DNA of 61,566 nt from DATGFK01 sp040007395 (GCA_040007395.1 JBDTVG010000179.1:1-61566); one strand, 5' to 3'. Shown: positions 23,823-33,423, numbered from the stretch's first letter. Program-made: numbers and translations. The notes: a model not told the origin generated them from the letters alone.

Positions 23823-24075
23823 AGTCACAACAAGTTTAGAACTTGCCGATTGCCTGAGAGAGATCATCCCTGTGGAGCTACAAGGGGTGGAACTGCTCAA
23901 GCAATTCCGCCATAACACCGGGGCATGGTTTCCTCAGGTTCCTGCGGCGATTATCATCGAAGCCACTACCCAGATGATCGCCTATACCAAAGACTGCGCC
24001 GCCGCAGTCTGGAAACTACAGGTACTGCCGCCGACGACGCTGGCTACACTGCCTTGCAGGGAGTTTTGTCTATGA
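23815..24075 (+). CDS. small hypothetical protein
   Basis: The 86-residue product (MLQVTTSLELADCLREIIPVELQ...) appears to be a mixed alpha/beta or mainly helical protein with two terminal Cys. No family recognised. It starts within the sixth iteron-like repeat with GAGGAG as RBS. Its stop overlaps the next start (ATGA at 24072-24075), indicating translational coupling with the 285-residue protein. Confidence 0.65.
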   Translation: MLQVTTSLELADCLREIIPVELQGVELLKQFRHNTGAWFPQVPAAIIIEATTQMIAYTKDCAAAVWKLQVLPPTTLATLPCREFCL

Positions 24076-24929
24076 ACACATTACTGGCGGCACAAGCCTT
24101 GCTGGGAAAGGCGTTGTTGGCAGATCCCCGATTAGCGCTGGCTCAGGCCGCCGCTTGGCTGGACCCATCAAACATCCTCACGCATCCCAGTGACAGCAGT
24201 GACGAGGCTTTTGACGAAGCTGTGAACGAGATCACCTGGGCTTTGCACCTCTGCCGGAAGTTATTTCCAGAGGTATACGCTGGGGCCTCACAGTTGGTCT
24301 GGCAAGGGGCAAATGAGCAGACAATAGATAACTTCCTCTTGGACGGCATCAATGCCCACCTCGTGATGAAACTGGACGCGCTTGAAGAAATACCAGGTGG
24401 TGTGCCGGTGGAGATGCTGGGAGTCTCGTTCTACGAAGACGACTTTTTCGAAAACTATCCCCAACTCGTCGCTATCCTCACCGATTTCGGTATCCAGCCA
24501 GATTGCACCGAGACTGATATCTGGCGGGCTGGCGAATTAGCGAACACGTTATACGCCAGCGTCGAGCGACAATCTGGCACCACTTACCATCACCTCTGCT
24601 CACTGCTCAGTTGGCTGTTTGCCAGCAGTGGCAATACCTGTTTAGATATGACGACAGAGGAGTTTTGGGAGTCAGGCATTGCCCTGTTGGAGTGGCACGC
24701 AGAAAACGTTGAGGCGATGAATGCCATGGCGACCGAAGCAATGTCTATCTTTGACGAGGCCCAAGCCGGGTTGCAGGTGCTTCAGACTGATAGCGAACTC
24801 CGTCAGGTTTTCCAGCATAACCTTCATAAATTGCTCAATGCTTCGGCTCAGTCGGGTCGAAAGAAAGGAACATCCTCCAATGACCGTACTAGGCACACTC
24901 AGCGCTTTCAATGGCCTGAACGCCCTTGA
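24072..24929 (+). CDS. hypothetical helical protein in PRTRC-like cluster
   Basis: The 285-residue acidic protein is almost all helical (MNTLLAAQALLGKALLADPRLALAQAAAWLDP... EFWESGIALLEWHAENVEAMNAMATEAM). No motif is recognised. The start ATG overlaps the preceding stop; the frame is open further upstream but that part overlaps the preceding gene. The end overlaps the E2-like gene by 50 bp. Its place in the operon is that of PRTRC proteins of unknown function. Confidence 0.65.
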   Translation: MNTLLAAQALLGKALLADPRLALAQAAAWLDPSNILTHPSDSSDEAFDEAVNEITWALHLCRKLFPEVYAGASQLVWQGANEQTIDNFLLDGINAHLVMKLDALEEIPGGVPVEMLGVSFYEDDFFENYPQLVAILTDFGIQPDCTETDIWRAGELANTLYASVERQSGTTYHHLCSLLSWLFASSGNTCLDMTTEEFWESGIALLEWHAENVEAMNAMATEAMSIFDEAQAGLQVLQTDSELRQVFQHNLHKLLNASAQSGRKKGTSSNDRTRHTQRFQWPERP

Positions 24930-25617
24930 AGCGGCAGTCCAAGAACTGCCGCACCTCACCTTGAATTTCTATTCGTATGGAATCCTTATGCGCCGTCGGC
25001 TAGAAAATGGCGGTGAAACTGAATACCCCGTCAGTCCAGAGCAGCTAGCGACGGCCCTCTCTGCCAAAGTGCGTTTTGAGACAGGACTGCTGTCCAGCAA
25101 TACCCTCTATGTTGCCACGGAAGGCATCCAAAAGCTTATCGTGGACTATCGCAAACCGCAGCAGACGGCCCTCTTTTTGGATGGCTCAGAAACATCCGTC
25201 CGGGTGCCACTGCCAGGATTGGTCATGATCCGGGTCACGAGCGCCAACGATAACCCGCGCTATGGAGTCTATGCGGTCAAACGCCGTCCGACAACGCTTG
25301 ACATGCCTCTGTTCCTAGCACCACTGCCGAACATGGATAGCCATTCCGTGTGTTGGGGGTCCGTCAAAAAAGTCTCGCCGGAGGGATTAGCCAATTCCAC
25401 ACTCGATGAAGATTGGACGCTGCTCTTGGGCAGTATATTTACCAGTCACAGCGTCCATGGGAAGAGCAAGAGTCACCCCGCTGACATTCGCCAGAAACTC
25501 ATCAATGTAGAAAAAGGTGGGGCGCGTCGGTATCCCACCGGTGATCTGGTAAAACTCGACTTTACACTGTCCGATGTTATCCGGAAGGTGCAGCATGACT
25601 CAAGTACACGCTTTTAA
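24880..25617 (+). CDS. PRTRC system protein B-like (E2-like fold)
   Basis: The 245-residue protein resembles PRTRC system protein B, placed in the prokaryotic E2/UBC-like group (Prok-E2_D). Matching features are FYSYGILMRRRL near the N-terminus, the central LPGLVMIRV and VYAVKRRPT strands, then LAPLPNMDSHSVCWGS (about residues 147-162) with a Cys in the place of the E2 active-site residue, and WTLLLGSIFTSHSV further on. The ATG at 24880 fits the family N-terminus and has AAAGGA upstream; the frame is open to 24721. Its end overlaps the ThiF gene by 23 bp. It probably works with the Ubl and E1-like proteins, but target and chemistry are unknown. Confidence 0.75.
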   Translation: MTVLGTLSAFNGLNALEAAVQELPHLTLNFYSYGILMRRRLENGGETEYPVSPEQLATALSAKVRFETGLLSSNTLYVATEGIQKLIVDYRKPQQTALFLDGSETSVRVPLPGLVMIRVTSANDNPRYGVYAVKRRPTTLDMPLFLAPLPNMDSHSVCWGSVKKVSPEGLANSTLDEDWTLLLGSIFTSHSVHGKSKSHPADIRQKLINVEKGGARRYPTGDLVKLDFTLSDVIRKVQHDSSTRF

Positions 25618-26368
25618 CCCCGACAATACCCTGACCGAGATCGTTCTGGTGGGGTTGGGCGGGACGGGAAGCCAGTGGGCGCGGACGATCTGCCGCATCG
25701 TCTGGGATCTCCGCCGACGGCGACAGCATGTGCCAACTATCCGCTTTGTAGACCCCGACAAAGTAGAAGCTAAAAATGTAGGTCGTCAGATGTTCACGCA
25801 AGCTGATATAGGCTACTACAAAGCGGAAGTCCTCGCCCGACGTTTCAATCTGGCCATGGGCCTGAACATTATCTGGCATAATGCACCATTCGATACTGAG
25901 CAACATACGCAGGGGCATGGCACAGTATTGTGTGGAGCCGTCGATAATCATTTAGCTCGCCTTGAGTTGTCGAAAGTCAAAGGGGTCTGGATTGACAGTG
26001 GCAATGCGGCTAGCAGTGGGCAGGTCATCATTGGCTGTTCGAGCGATAAGTCAGAGGTGCTTCGCAGCATCGAGTCAGGCCGATTCAGCCGTCTGCCCAA
26101 CGCGGCATTAGTCTTTCCAGCACTGCTGGAACCAGAGCCAGAACCTGTGCCTACGCCGACCCTCGACTTATCCTGCGCCGATCTGATGGAGAGCGGTGAA
26201 CAGCGGCTTTTGGTAAATGACCTGATGGGCCATGTGGCGGGAGAATATACTTTCAAGCTCTTGAACCGCCTACCCATCTATTCGTTTCTCACGTTCGTCG
26301 ATGCCGAGGGGTTAGCAATACGGAGTGTCCCCATTACGAAGGACGACCTGCTGGCCTACCTCAACTAA
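25595..26368 (+). CDS. PRTRC system ThiF/E1-like adenylyltransferase
   Basis: The 257-residue protein has the E1/ThiF nucleotide-binding start (VLVGLGGTGSQWAR, residues about 17-30), a second acidic strand (IRFVDPDKVEAKNVGRQ) and the CGAVDNHLARLELSK and WIDSGNAASSGQVIIGC segments. The latter match the PRTRC ThiF subfamily. E1-like enzymes adenylate the C-terminal Gly of a ubiquitin-like protein. A Cys follows the VIIG strand (about residue 150). The start is chosen at 25595, with GGAAGGTG as RBS; it overlaps the E2-like gene. It is the last gene of the block and converges on the MOSC gene, with which it overlaps by 8 bp. Confidence 0.85.
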   Translation: MTQVHAFNPDNTLTEIVLVGLGGTGSQWARTICRIVWDLRRRRQHVPTIRFVDPDKVEAKNVGRQMFTQADIGYYKAEVLARRFNLAMGLNIIWHNAPFDTEQHTQGHGTVLCGAVDNHLARLELSKVKGVWIDSGNAASSGQVIIGCSSDKSEVLRSIESGRFSRLPNAALVFPALLEPEPEPVPTPTLDLSCADLMESGEQRLLVNDLMGHVAGEYTFKLLNRLPIYSFLTFVDAEGLAIRSVPITKDDLLAYLN

Positions 26369-27014
26369 CCTTGTCAGCATACACTTCACGCCAACCGGGA
26401 GAAAGCACTTCCAGGTCGGCAAGCTCAGCGCAGGCCGCTGGGTTCACTTCGCGGTCAGTCATGAGATTGTTCAGTCGAGCAATGGAAAACTGTGGATAAG
26501 GGCGTTCTAGCAGCTGGTAGGCATCGCCAGCTTGCACATAGCCGGTGTGCAGCACACGATGATACCAGCCACCCCAGCCTTTGGCCTCTACACGAGCCGT
26601 CAGATCCCTAATTCCCATCCGACGCGCCAGTTTCCAGCAGGGAAAACGGGGTTGAGCGACTTGCAAACGGGCTTCGCCTACCGCATAGATGTCTCCCAGG
26701 CAAACAGTCGCTTCGGTCACCTCGGAAACCGTGAAGTTCTCGCCAAAGCTTCCATAGGGAAGATCCACAACCGATAGTTCCTGTAGCCAAACTGGATAAT
26801 GGGCCGCACTATAAGCCAGCACAGCGCGGAACGGGCCACCGTGATTGTGTAAATCCTGCTGACCGTCGCCTGCCAGGTTGAGTGGATCAAGCCAGATGGG
26901 ACCACTAACGGACTGCTTGAAGATGCCCGACTGCCACGATTTGCGTGAAATGTGGTCTGGGCCATAGTCGGCGGGCAACCCAACTTGAACGGAAAGTAAG
27001 GTAGAGGGGGTCAA
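26361..27014 (-). CDS. MOSC-domain protein (YiiM-like)
   Basis: The 217-residue protein has the MOSC (molybdenum cofactor sulfurase C-terminal) pattern: LHNHGGPFRAVLAYSAAHYP near 55-75, YGSFGENFTV near 87, GDIYAVGEARLQVAQPRFPCWKLA near 105-130. The single Cys in the RFPCWKLA string is the conserved active-site Cys. YiiM-type members function in molybdenum-dependent reduction of N-hydroxylated compounds. It is an isolated minus-strand gene among plus-strand element genes, hence cargo or a recent insertion. It overlaps the ThiF gene end by 8 bp. Confidence 0.85.
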   Translation of the reverse strand: MTPSTLLSVQVGLPADYGPDHISRKSWQSGIFKQSVSGPIWLDPLNLAGDGQQDLHNHGGPFRAVLAYSAAHYPVWLQELSVVDLPYGSFGENFTVSEVTEATVCLGDIYAVGEARLQVAQPRFPCWKLARRMGIRDLTARVEAKGWGGWYHRVLHTGYVQAGDAYQLLERPYPQFSIARLNNLMTDREVNPAACAELADLEVLSPGWREVYADKVS

Positions 27015-27212
27015 GATCTATACCTCAATTCTACAAGACGAAGCCGTAAAAGGTCGGCCTGTTCAAGTTCTCCATGGTGTGATGTTGCACCCCTTAGAAG
27101 GTGCAAGCTGACGCTTCCTTACGATTTCTACAAGCTAATTCTCTCGAAGTTGCCTGGCCTCTGTCAGGCATTTTTGATTCCGCTTCAAACCATGAATGGA
27201 GGTCAACTAAAG

Positions 27213-28841
27213 ATGCACGCGATTGCACTTTTTATCTATGGTACCGAAATGCGACAGGAGCTGTTGTGTATCAAATGCACCCAGCTTGTGCCGACTATCT
27301 TGCTGCGTTTGTTCGGCAACCATGCGTCGGACTTGACATCTTCCCACTCTCCCTACCAATACATCTACATACCAGGTGTGCAGTACCTTGTCCACAGTTT
27401 TCTAATCCTGCAAGTAACAGACGAAGAAAAGAAGGTCGTTGAGACTATCACATGGTCCTATCGAAGCTCGCCACAGACTTTTCTATGGCAGGATAGCCAC
27501 TGGTATGAATTTCCGTTTGGGGATGGCAGTCGAAGTGGTCATCGGGATTATCGTCTCGTCTCTGCTGCGACGTGCGCCACAAGTTATCCGACAGTTCCGG
27601 GTAGCGATGGCCCTTTCGTCATTCCATCGGCGCTGGGATCTGCGCCAAGTTCAGACATCACCATCCAACGCTCTGCCAGAGAAGGAAAGGGCAAGACTTG
27701 GTGGTGGATCGGCGGCAATACAAAACCGGTAAAGGATATTCTGGATGAGGCTGGAGCGCGCTGGTCGCGCCGCCGTCAACAATGGTATTACATTGGTGAA
27801 GTTTTGCCCGTTGCTATCCAAGCCCTTGGCGAAGCGAAACCATCACTTGCTGCTTCAGCCGACCTAGTCCAGTCGCGTTCGGATAGTGGGCTGTTTCCTA
27901 ACAACGGCGGAATCGCCATATCGCAGACGGTCAGTGAATCTCATCGAACTTCACTTGAGCTGTTGCCGGAAAATGCGAACACAACTTCCGCCCCAGAGTT
28001 GGTGCGTTATACAGCAACCCCTGTGGCTGCGATGCCAGCGGAATCCGGGTCGAATGAAGAAAGCGTGATGCGCTCGGTGCAGACCGACGATGTACAGGCA
28101 GCGCTCATCGCGCACATCCATGATTGGGAACGGGGTAAACCTATCCTCATTGATTTCGTGGGATCGCGCAACGCGATTAAACAACTCCTCGCCAAACCCT
28201 TCAACCCCGGCAATATAGGGCGGGGCGATGGGGTGGGATTCATCCTCGTCAATGGCAGCAGTTTCTCCAACTTCCGCTTGCCCGACCTGAATTACAAAGC
28301 AATCTCGGCGAGTCTCAAGAACCGGGCCATCGAAGGGCGCATTGTCTCTCTGGACGCGACTACTGCTGCTCCCAAGCAAGAGTGCTATGTCCTCGTGTCT
28401 GGGCCGATCCGCATTCCCGAAACAGACGATCCGGAAACCGTGGCCGCGATCTGGCAGCGCTATGTCCGTTATCGGCAAGCCCCCAATCGTCCAGAATTTG
28501 CCCGCTATGAACCCACAGCTTGGACAACAGACCTATACAACGTCTATCAAGCCCTGCGTGTGCGACTAGGACGGCCCCTGCATATCGGCTGGATGCCTTG
28601 GCTGTTCCAGCAAGTCGCTGACCAGCAGTTAACTTCTCCCAAACTCGGCTTGAGCGGAGTCATGGTGTGCAAGTATATCGGCGGCTACATCACGCCTAAA
28701 GCCGCTGGTGCCGTCGAGCAAGGTGCCTATCGGCTGACGTGTAGTGAGGTCAGTGAGCTATGGGGTGAGGTGATCATGGCCAATCCCCAGCGGGCGCAAG
28801 GAATTGTGTTCAAGTCTGATGAGAAAGGAGCCGTGTCATGA
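27213..28841 (+). CDS. ICE protein with GARW-type DNA-processing companion module
   Basis: The product (542 residues from ATG 27213) contains a conserved-looking module around residues 165-215 (TWWWIGGNTKPVKDIL... GARWSRRRQQWYYIG), a motif I associate with helicase/methylase-linked proteins of large mobile elements. A variable linker (215-290) and a C-terminal domain (about 300-542, with KPILIDFVGSRNAIKQLL and PLHIGWMPWLFQQV) follow. No enzymatic motif is clear. The start is chosen for its GGAGGT RBS 9 nt upstream; the frame is open from 27150. The first 150 residues are less certain. Its stop overlaps the ATG of the methyltransferase-helicase gene (ATGA), so they act together. Confidence 0.65.
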   Translation: MHAIALFIYGTEMRQELLCIKCTQLVPTILLRLFGNHASDLTSSHSPYQYIYIPGVQYLVHSFLILQVTDEEKKVVETITWSYRSSPQTFLWQDSHWYEFPFGDGSRSGHRDYRLVSAATCATSYPTVPGSDGPFVIPSALGSAPSSDITIQRSAREGKGKTWWWIGGNTKPVKDILDEAGARWSRRRQQWYYIGEVLPVAIQALGEAKPSLAASADLVQSRSDSGLFPNNGGIAISQTVSESHRTSLELLPENANTTSAPELVRYTATPVAAMPAESGSNEESVMRSVQTDDVQAALIAHIHDWERGKPILIDFVGSRNAIKQLLAKPFNPGNIGRGDGVGFILVNGSSFSNFRLPDLNYKAISASLKNRAIEGRIVSLDATTAAPKQECYVLVSGPIRIPETDDPETVAAIWQRYVRYRQAPNRPEFARYEPTAWTTDLYNVYQALRVRLGRPLHIGWMPWLFQQVADQQLTSPKLGLSGVMVCKYIGGYITPKAAGAVEQGAYRLTCSEVSELWGEVIMANPQRAQGIVFKSDEKGAVS

Positions 28842-31800
28842 GACGCGCTGCAATTGAAAAGATTGGCTACTACCCCATTCCTGATGCGATGATGCACTGG
28901 ATCGTCGCCCAATTGAGCATCGCCGCCGGGGCGACCATTTCGTTCATCGACCCGTGCATGGGCGAAGGGGCAGCACTGAAGATCCTCAAAGATCAGGTGA
29001 AAGCCCATAAGGCTGAAGCCCTAGTCTATGGCTGCGAAATCAGTCGCCAGCGCTATGCCACGGCGCTCCAAACGGTACTGAACGAGCGACGCGAGGGTAT
29101 CAGTCGGCTGGTCAGTGGTGCGGCAGAGTTTATCGACACCAGCAAGCATACGTTCTCGTTGCTGTACCTCAACCCACCCTTTGATGAACGTGGCAAGGAG
29201 CAAAACCGCTGGCTCGAATTGACCGAGGAGTGGCTGGTGCCGGGCGGCTGGTTGATTTTCATCACGACCGAGGACTCCGCCCTTCGACCCGACACGCAGC
29301 GCTTGCTGGATCGCTGCTACGAGCAGGTGGTGTGCTATCGCTATCCAGACGCACAGCGTCATTTCAAGGAAGTGGTTGTCTTTGCCAAGCGTCGGCAGGC
29401 GAATAAGCGTGAGGCAATCCGCTCCGTGATCTACACCGCTAGCAGCCTGGCGACCTTGACCCTGCAAGAACAGTTCAGCTTCGAGGTTCCTGCTAGTAAG
29501 GCTCCGCAGCGCTTCACGATGACGGTGCCGGATCTGGAAGACAGCCTGACTTGTCTCCACGAGATGGGCATCAGCACCACCGCGTTATGGACACGCCTCA
29601 CCCAGTCCGCTTCATTGTCCAGCAAATGGCAGCCTCTCCTTGAACTCGGCGATGGACACATTGCCAATCTCATCAGTTCCGGTGCCTTTGATGGAATGCC
29701 TATCGATGATCCTGACTTGGGTCGCTGCCTGATTACGGGCTACGGCACAAAAGAGAAGACCGAGCCAGTCGTCGAAGTCGATGAGGATGGCATCACCGAG
29801 AAAGAGACTGTCACTGAGATTGCGGTGGTGCATCTGGTGGTGATGAATATCGACACAGGTGAACTGCATAAGTTCAGCAGCCGCGATCCCGGCCGGATGG
29901 AGTCATTCATCCTGCGCCACCTACACACGCTCAAAGCGGCCATTGCCGATACCCTCAAACCTATCTTCGACCCTGAAACGATGTTGGATGCTTACCTGCC
30001 GTATGTGCCACATTTCAAAGCGCCCGGTGTGTTACCTGGTGCAACCCGGCTGCGACTGCACAATGGCGACAAACTGCGTGTGAAAGCGAAACACGATGGC
30101 TATTACTTGGCCCAGCGCGACGAGGGTGAGGCAGTTAAGGTACTCAAGTCTGAGGTGGCCCACCTTTACCAGAATATGCTACCGGCCCAAATCATCAAGG
30201 CCGCGGCGATGGCTTATGCCATGCAGCACACGACGACCAGCGTCATCGAAGTTGGTCAGATGGGTGTGGGCAAAACCAGTACGGGAATGCTGACGTTGTA
30301 CCTGTATCTGGCGAAACAGATCGAACGCGCCATGCTGCCTCTCAAAGACACCTTGCAAAAACTCGGTGAGTTGGAGAGCGATCTGCTTGAGGCACAGCGC
30401 ACAGGCCACCGCCAGCACGTCCGCAGCCTCAAGGAAGCGATCCGATTGACCGAGAAGACGCTGAAAGCGATGTTCAAGATCGTCGTGGTCTGTCCCGGTC
30501 ATCTGGTCAACAAGTGGGCACGGGAAGCGACCACTAACTTCTCCGAGATGCAGATCGGCGGTCAGAAGGCGACGGTCATTATTCCGGGTCGTGCGCCGCA
30601 CCGTGTGACACATTATGAGTTACTCGGCAGCCGTGTGGTTTGCCAGGACTGCGGCGCTGTGGCTGATATTAGCCTGTCCCGTGCAGAGATCTTGAAAGGT
30701 CTCAAGCTCAAGGACAAGCTGCTGCGGTTGAGCCGCCTGAAATGCAGCAATCCTGAGTGCGGACATTGGCTTATCCAGACTTACGAGGACTGTGCTGTTG
30801 AAGACATCGACAATGCTTTCGCGGCACCCGGCTTGACCATCTTGGTACTGTCCAAAGAGGATGCCAAACTCGGTGCCAACTGGGAGGCTGCATTCATCCC
30901 GAAGGCGATGCCGCTCTGGGATGAAGCAGGTCATCTCCAACGCAACGCGGAGGGTCGCCTTCAGACCTATACGGTCGCCCAATGCCCGGAATGCGGGGCG
31001 ATTGCCATGAACCGCAAAGGCGACGAAGCGTTGTCTGTCGAGCAGATCACCGACCCAGATAAGCGCAAGAAATACTACTGCAAAGGCACAGTGCAGCGGG
31101 TCAAGCGCGAAGGGGGCAAAGTCGTCATGGAAGCTCAAACTTTCTATGTGTGGCAGGGCCGCAAATATCAATCGCAGCATCTGCCCGAAGGGACTGATCC
31201 CCAGAAACTCGTTAAGGTGACTCGGATGGTGCCAGCAACCGTAACTGAACGCTGTGGCGCACCCCTGTTTACTTTCACCCGCTTGGGCAGCACAACCAAG
31301 CATTCTAAGATTAGTCCCAAGCCGCGCAACCGTTATGCGTCATGGACACGGGGTGAAGTGTATCCCAATCACGGATCGGCCCGGTGGGAGCTGGCGAAGG
31401 TCATCGCTCGGCAGCATCGTGGCGAGTATCTCCTTGTTATTGATGAATGCCATATGTTCAAGGCGCAAACGTCGATTCAAGGACTGGCAGTACAATGGCT
31501 CATCGAGAGTGCCACGCGCACCATTGCCCTGACGGGGACAATCTTTGGCGGCAAAGCCTCCAGTTTATTCTACCTGCTGTACCGACTCTCACCTCGGTTC
31601 CGCGAAACCTTTGGCTGGAAATCCGTCGAGCGCTTTGTGGATCTGTTTGGTGTCCATGAATACATCACCAAGCGAACCCGCGTAGACAGTGAAGGCACAC
31701 CCAGCGCCTACGGGGCGCATATTAAGAAAACTGAACGCACCGACGAAGGTAATGGGGTCGATCCGTCCATCGTGCGCTGGCTGCTAAGTATTGGGGTGTT

Positions 31801-33310
31801 CCTCACGCTGGACGACTTGGGGATTGAACTACCGGAGAAGCAAGAGCAGTTTCATTTCCTGACTCCGGAACTGGAACTGAAAGCAGGGTTGCATGGCCTA
31901 AGCCAAATCCGGCAGGAGGCTGCCAAGCTCGCCGCCCGCGGCGATTTTTCGCTGTTTTCGGCGTGGATGCAGGCGGCACTGGGCTGGAGTCTCTGCCCGG
32001 ATCAGGATGAGATCTATATGGCCCCTGAGCATCGTCAGAAGGTGGCGAAACTGCTCGTTGAGGGGAAAGTCGAAGAGGCTAGCCTCCATGAGAAACTGCA
32101 TAGCGACCTGTGGGCATCGGCGGTCCCGTTTACCCCGGAGCGTCCCGAAGGCAGGATTGTCCAAGAGATAGCCGATGCCTGCCTGAATGGTTGGCGCGAT
32201 TTGGGTGACCGGTCGGTGGTGTATGTATCCGGCGTAAAGCGGCCTGCCAACAAACACCTCTATCACGCGATGAAACGGCGCGGTCTCAAGCCGTTCATCC
32301 TAGCGACCCCCGGCGATATGGAAGTGGTTAAGTGGTGTGCGCCAGAGGACTTCGCCCGCTGCGATCTGGAAGACCGGGAAGCGGTGATCACCGAGGCGCT
32401 CGAACACAAAGACAGCAATGTCCTCATCGTCAATCCACCGCTGGTAGCCACTGGTCTGGATCTGATTGCCTTCAATCACCTGCATTTCTGTGGTGTGCCG
32501 ACCTACAGTGTCTACCTCTTCGAGCAGGCGATGTGTCGTCTACACCGTCCGGGCCAGCAAAAGAAGGTCACAATCCACTTCTGGGTCTACGGGTGGAATC
32601 CGACAGAGGGCAACGCCAAAGAGAACGAACTACAGGCGTTAGCCATGGCGGTCATGTCAGACAAAGTGCGGGCTTCGGCAGTTGTCTCCGGCAGTGTCGG
32701 CGCAGCGCTAGCCGCGCTTAACCAGACACAGGGCGACATCATGAATACCTTGCGTGAGTTGCTGCTCAGTGGCGAAGCCGACCAGATTACCGTGGCTGAG
32801 ACGAGCGACCAAGTGATTTTCAAAGAAGCGCTGCGCGTAAACCCACTCTATGCCAAAATCGAGGCACTCGTCGAGCAATACGATGATGCACGGCAACCTT
32901 TTGTCGAGGCAAGTGTACCGGAGCGATTTATGCCAATGACCCCTGTTATCTATCAGCCCGAACTGACTCCTGCGACGGCTGAACCACTGCTGGTCATTGC
33001 CGTAGAACCGGCTTCCCCATTGGAGCCTGATTGGAAAGGCGATCCCTTGCTGCTCCTGCTGGCGGATTTGGGCGGGAGTATCACGAATATCTCCAATACC
33101 GTGTTTGCTATCCAACTACAAAAGCCAGCGCGTTCGCCCAAAGTTAAGGCACCACGCCGCAAACGGCGTGTAAATCTATTGGATGCGCCTGACGACCTGC
33201 CAAAGCCTCCCCAAGTGCGCTGGCTGCCTGATCCTTGCCTAGATCCCATTCGTGAAACTACGCCCAACGGCACACCTTTGATGGAAGTCGTGCAGCTTGA
33301 GTTGTTTTAA
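28838..33310 (+). CDS. fused SAM methyltransferase - SNF2-like helicase
   Basis: The 1490-residue protein begins with an adenine-type methyltransferase (1-190): motif I DPCMGEGAA at 38-46 and catalytic NPPF at 112-115. A linker follows, then a superfamily 2 helicase: Walker A GQMGVGKTS at 473-481 (Lys479), DECH at 869-872, TGTIFGG just after, and C-terminal motifs NPPLVATGLDL and QAMCRLHRPGQ, which are SNF2-like. Two or more Cys4 clusters (CQDCG..CSNPECG near 600-640; CPECG..YYC near 710-750) are inserted between the helicase motifs, as in large phage/plasmid helicases of the DUF6094-linked type. The fusion resembles single-chain restriction/defence enzymes but has no visible nuclease domain. 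It could protect or remodel the transferred DNA. It is translationally coupled to the preceding gene. Confidence 0.85.
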   Translation: MRRAAIEKIGYYPIPDAMMHWIVAQLSIAAGATISFIDPCMGEGAALKILKDQVKAHKAEALVYGCEISRQRYATALQTVLNERREGISRLVSGAAEFIDTSKHTFSLLYLNPPFDERGKEQNRWLELTEEWLVPGGWLIFITTEDSALRPDTQRLLDRCYEQVVCYRYPDAQRHFKEVVVFAKRRQANKREAIRSVIYTASSLATLTLQEQFSFEVPASKAPQRFTMTVPDLEDSLTCLHEMGISTTALWTRLTQSASLSSKWQPLLELGDGHIANLISSGAFDGMPIDDPDLGRCLITGYGTKEKTEPVVEVDEDGITEKETVTEIAVVHLVVMNIDTGELHKFSSRDPGRMESFILRHLHTLKAAIADTLKPIFDPETMLDAYLPYVPHFKAPGVLPGATRLRLHNGDKLRVKAKHDGYYLAQRDEGEAVKVLKSEVAHLYQNMLPAQIIKAAAMAYAMQHTTTSVIEVGQMGVGKTSTGMLTLYLYLAKQIERAMLPLKDTLQKLGELESDLLEAQRTGHRQHVRSLKEAIRLTEKTLKAMFKIVVVCPGHLVNKWAREATTNFSEMQIGGQKATVIIPGRAPHRVTHYELLGSRVVCQDCGAVADISLSRAEILKGLKLKDKLLRLSRLKCSNPECGHWLIQTYEDCAVEDIDNAFAAPGLTILVLSKEDAKLGANWEAAFIPKAMPLWDEAGHLQRNAEGRLQTYTVAQCPECGAIAMNRKGDEALSVEQITDPDKRKKYYCKGTVQRVKREGGKVVMEAQTFYVWQGRKYQSQHLPEGTDPQKLVKVTRMVPATVTERCGAPLFTFTRLGSTTKHSKISPKPRNRYASWTRGEVYPNHGSARWELAKVIARQHRGEYLLVIDECHMFKAQTSIQGLAVQWLIESATRTIALTGTIFGGKASSLFYLLYRLSPRFRETFGWKSVERFVDLFGVHEYITKRTRVDSEGTPSAYGAHIKKTERTDEGNGVDPSIVRWLLSIGVFLTLDDLGIELPEKQEQFHFLTPELELKAGLHGLSQIRQEAAKLAARGDFSLFSAWMQAALGWSLCPDQDEIYMAPEHRQKVAKLLVEGKVEEASLHEKLHSDLWASAVPFTPERPEGRIVQEIADACLNGWRDLGDRSVVYVSGVKRPANKHLYHAMKRRGLKPFILATPGDMEVVKWCAPEDFARCDLEDREAVITEALEHKDSNVLIVNPPLVATGLDLIAFNHLHFCGVPTYSVYLFEQAMCRLHRPGQQKKVTIHFWVYGWNPTEGNAKENELQALAMAVMSDKVRASAVVSGSVGAALAALNQTQGDIMNTLRELLLSGEADQITVAETSDQVIFKEALRVNPLYAKIEALVEQYDDARQPFVEASVPERFMPMTPVIYQPELTPATAEPLLVIAVEPASPLEPDWKGDPLLLLLADLGGSITNISNTVFAIQLQKPARSPKVKAPRRKRRVNLLDAPDDLPKPPQVRWLPDPCLDPIRETTPNGTPLMEVVQLELF

Positions 33311-33332
33311 GGCAAGCCGCAAAAAGTGAAGC

Positions 33333-33366
33333 ACAGGATGTCATCGCACGATGACATCCTGTTTGT
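33333..33366 (+). terminator. hairpin terminator after methyltransferase-helicase
   Basis: A 14-bp inverted repeat (33333-33346 with 33349-33362) with a tiny loop, followed by TTGT. The T-run is short. It lies 22 bp after the stop codon. Confidence 0.7.
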
Positions 33367-33395
33367 CGCAATTATCGACTTTCTACGCGCAAAAC

Positions 33396-33423
33396 TTGTT
33401 TAATAGAACGTTTGTGCTATAAT
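33396..33423 (+). promoter_or_regulatory. sigma70-type promoter of primase gene
   Basis: TTGTTT (33396-33401), 16-nt spacer, TATAAT (33418-33423), 74 bp before the primase ATG. Confidence 0.6.

Noticed and set aside
23925..24071. Upstream extension of the 285-residue protein to 23925
   Set aside because: It would overlap the 86-residue gene entirely; ATGA coupling at 24072 is the better start.
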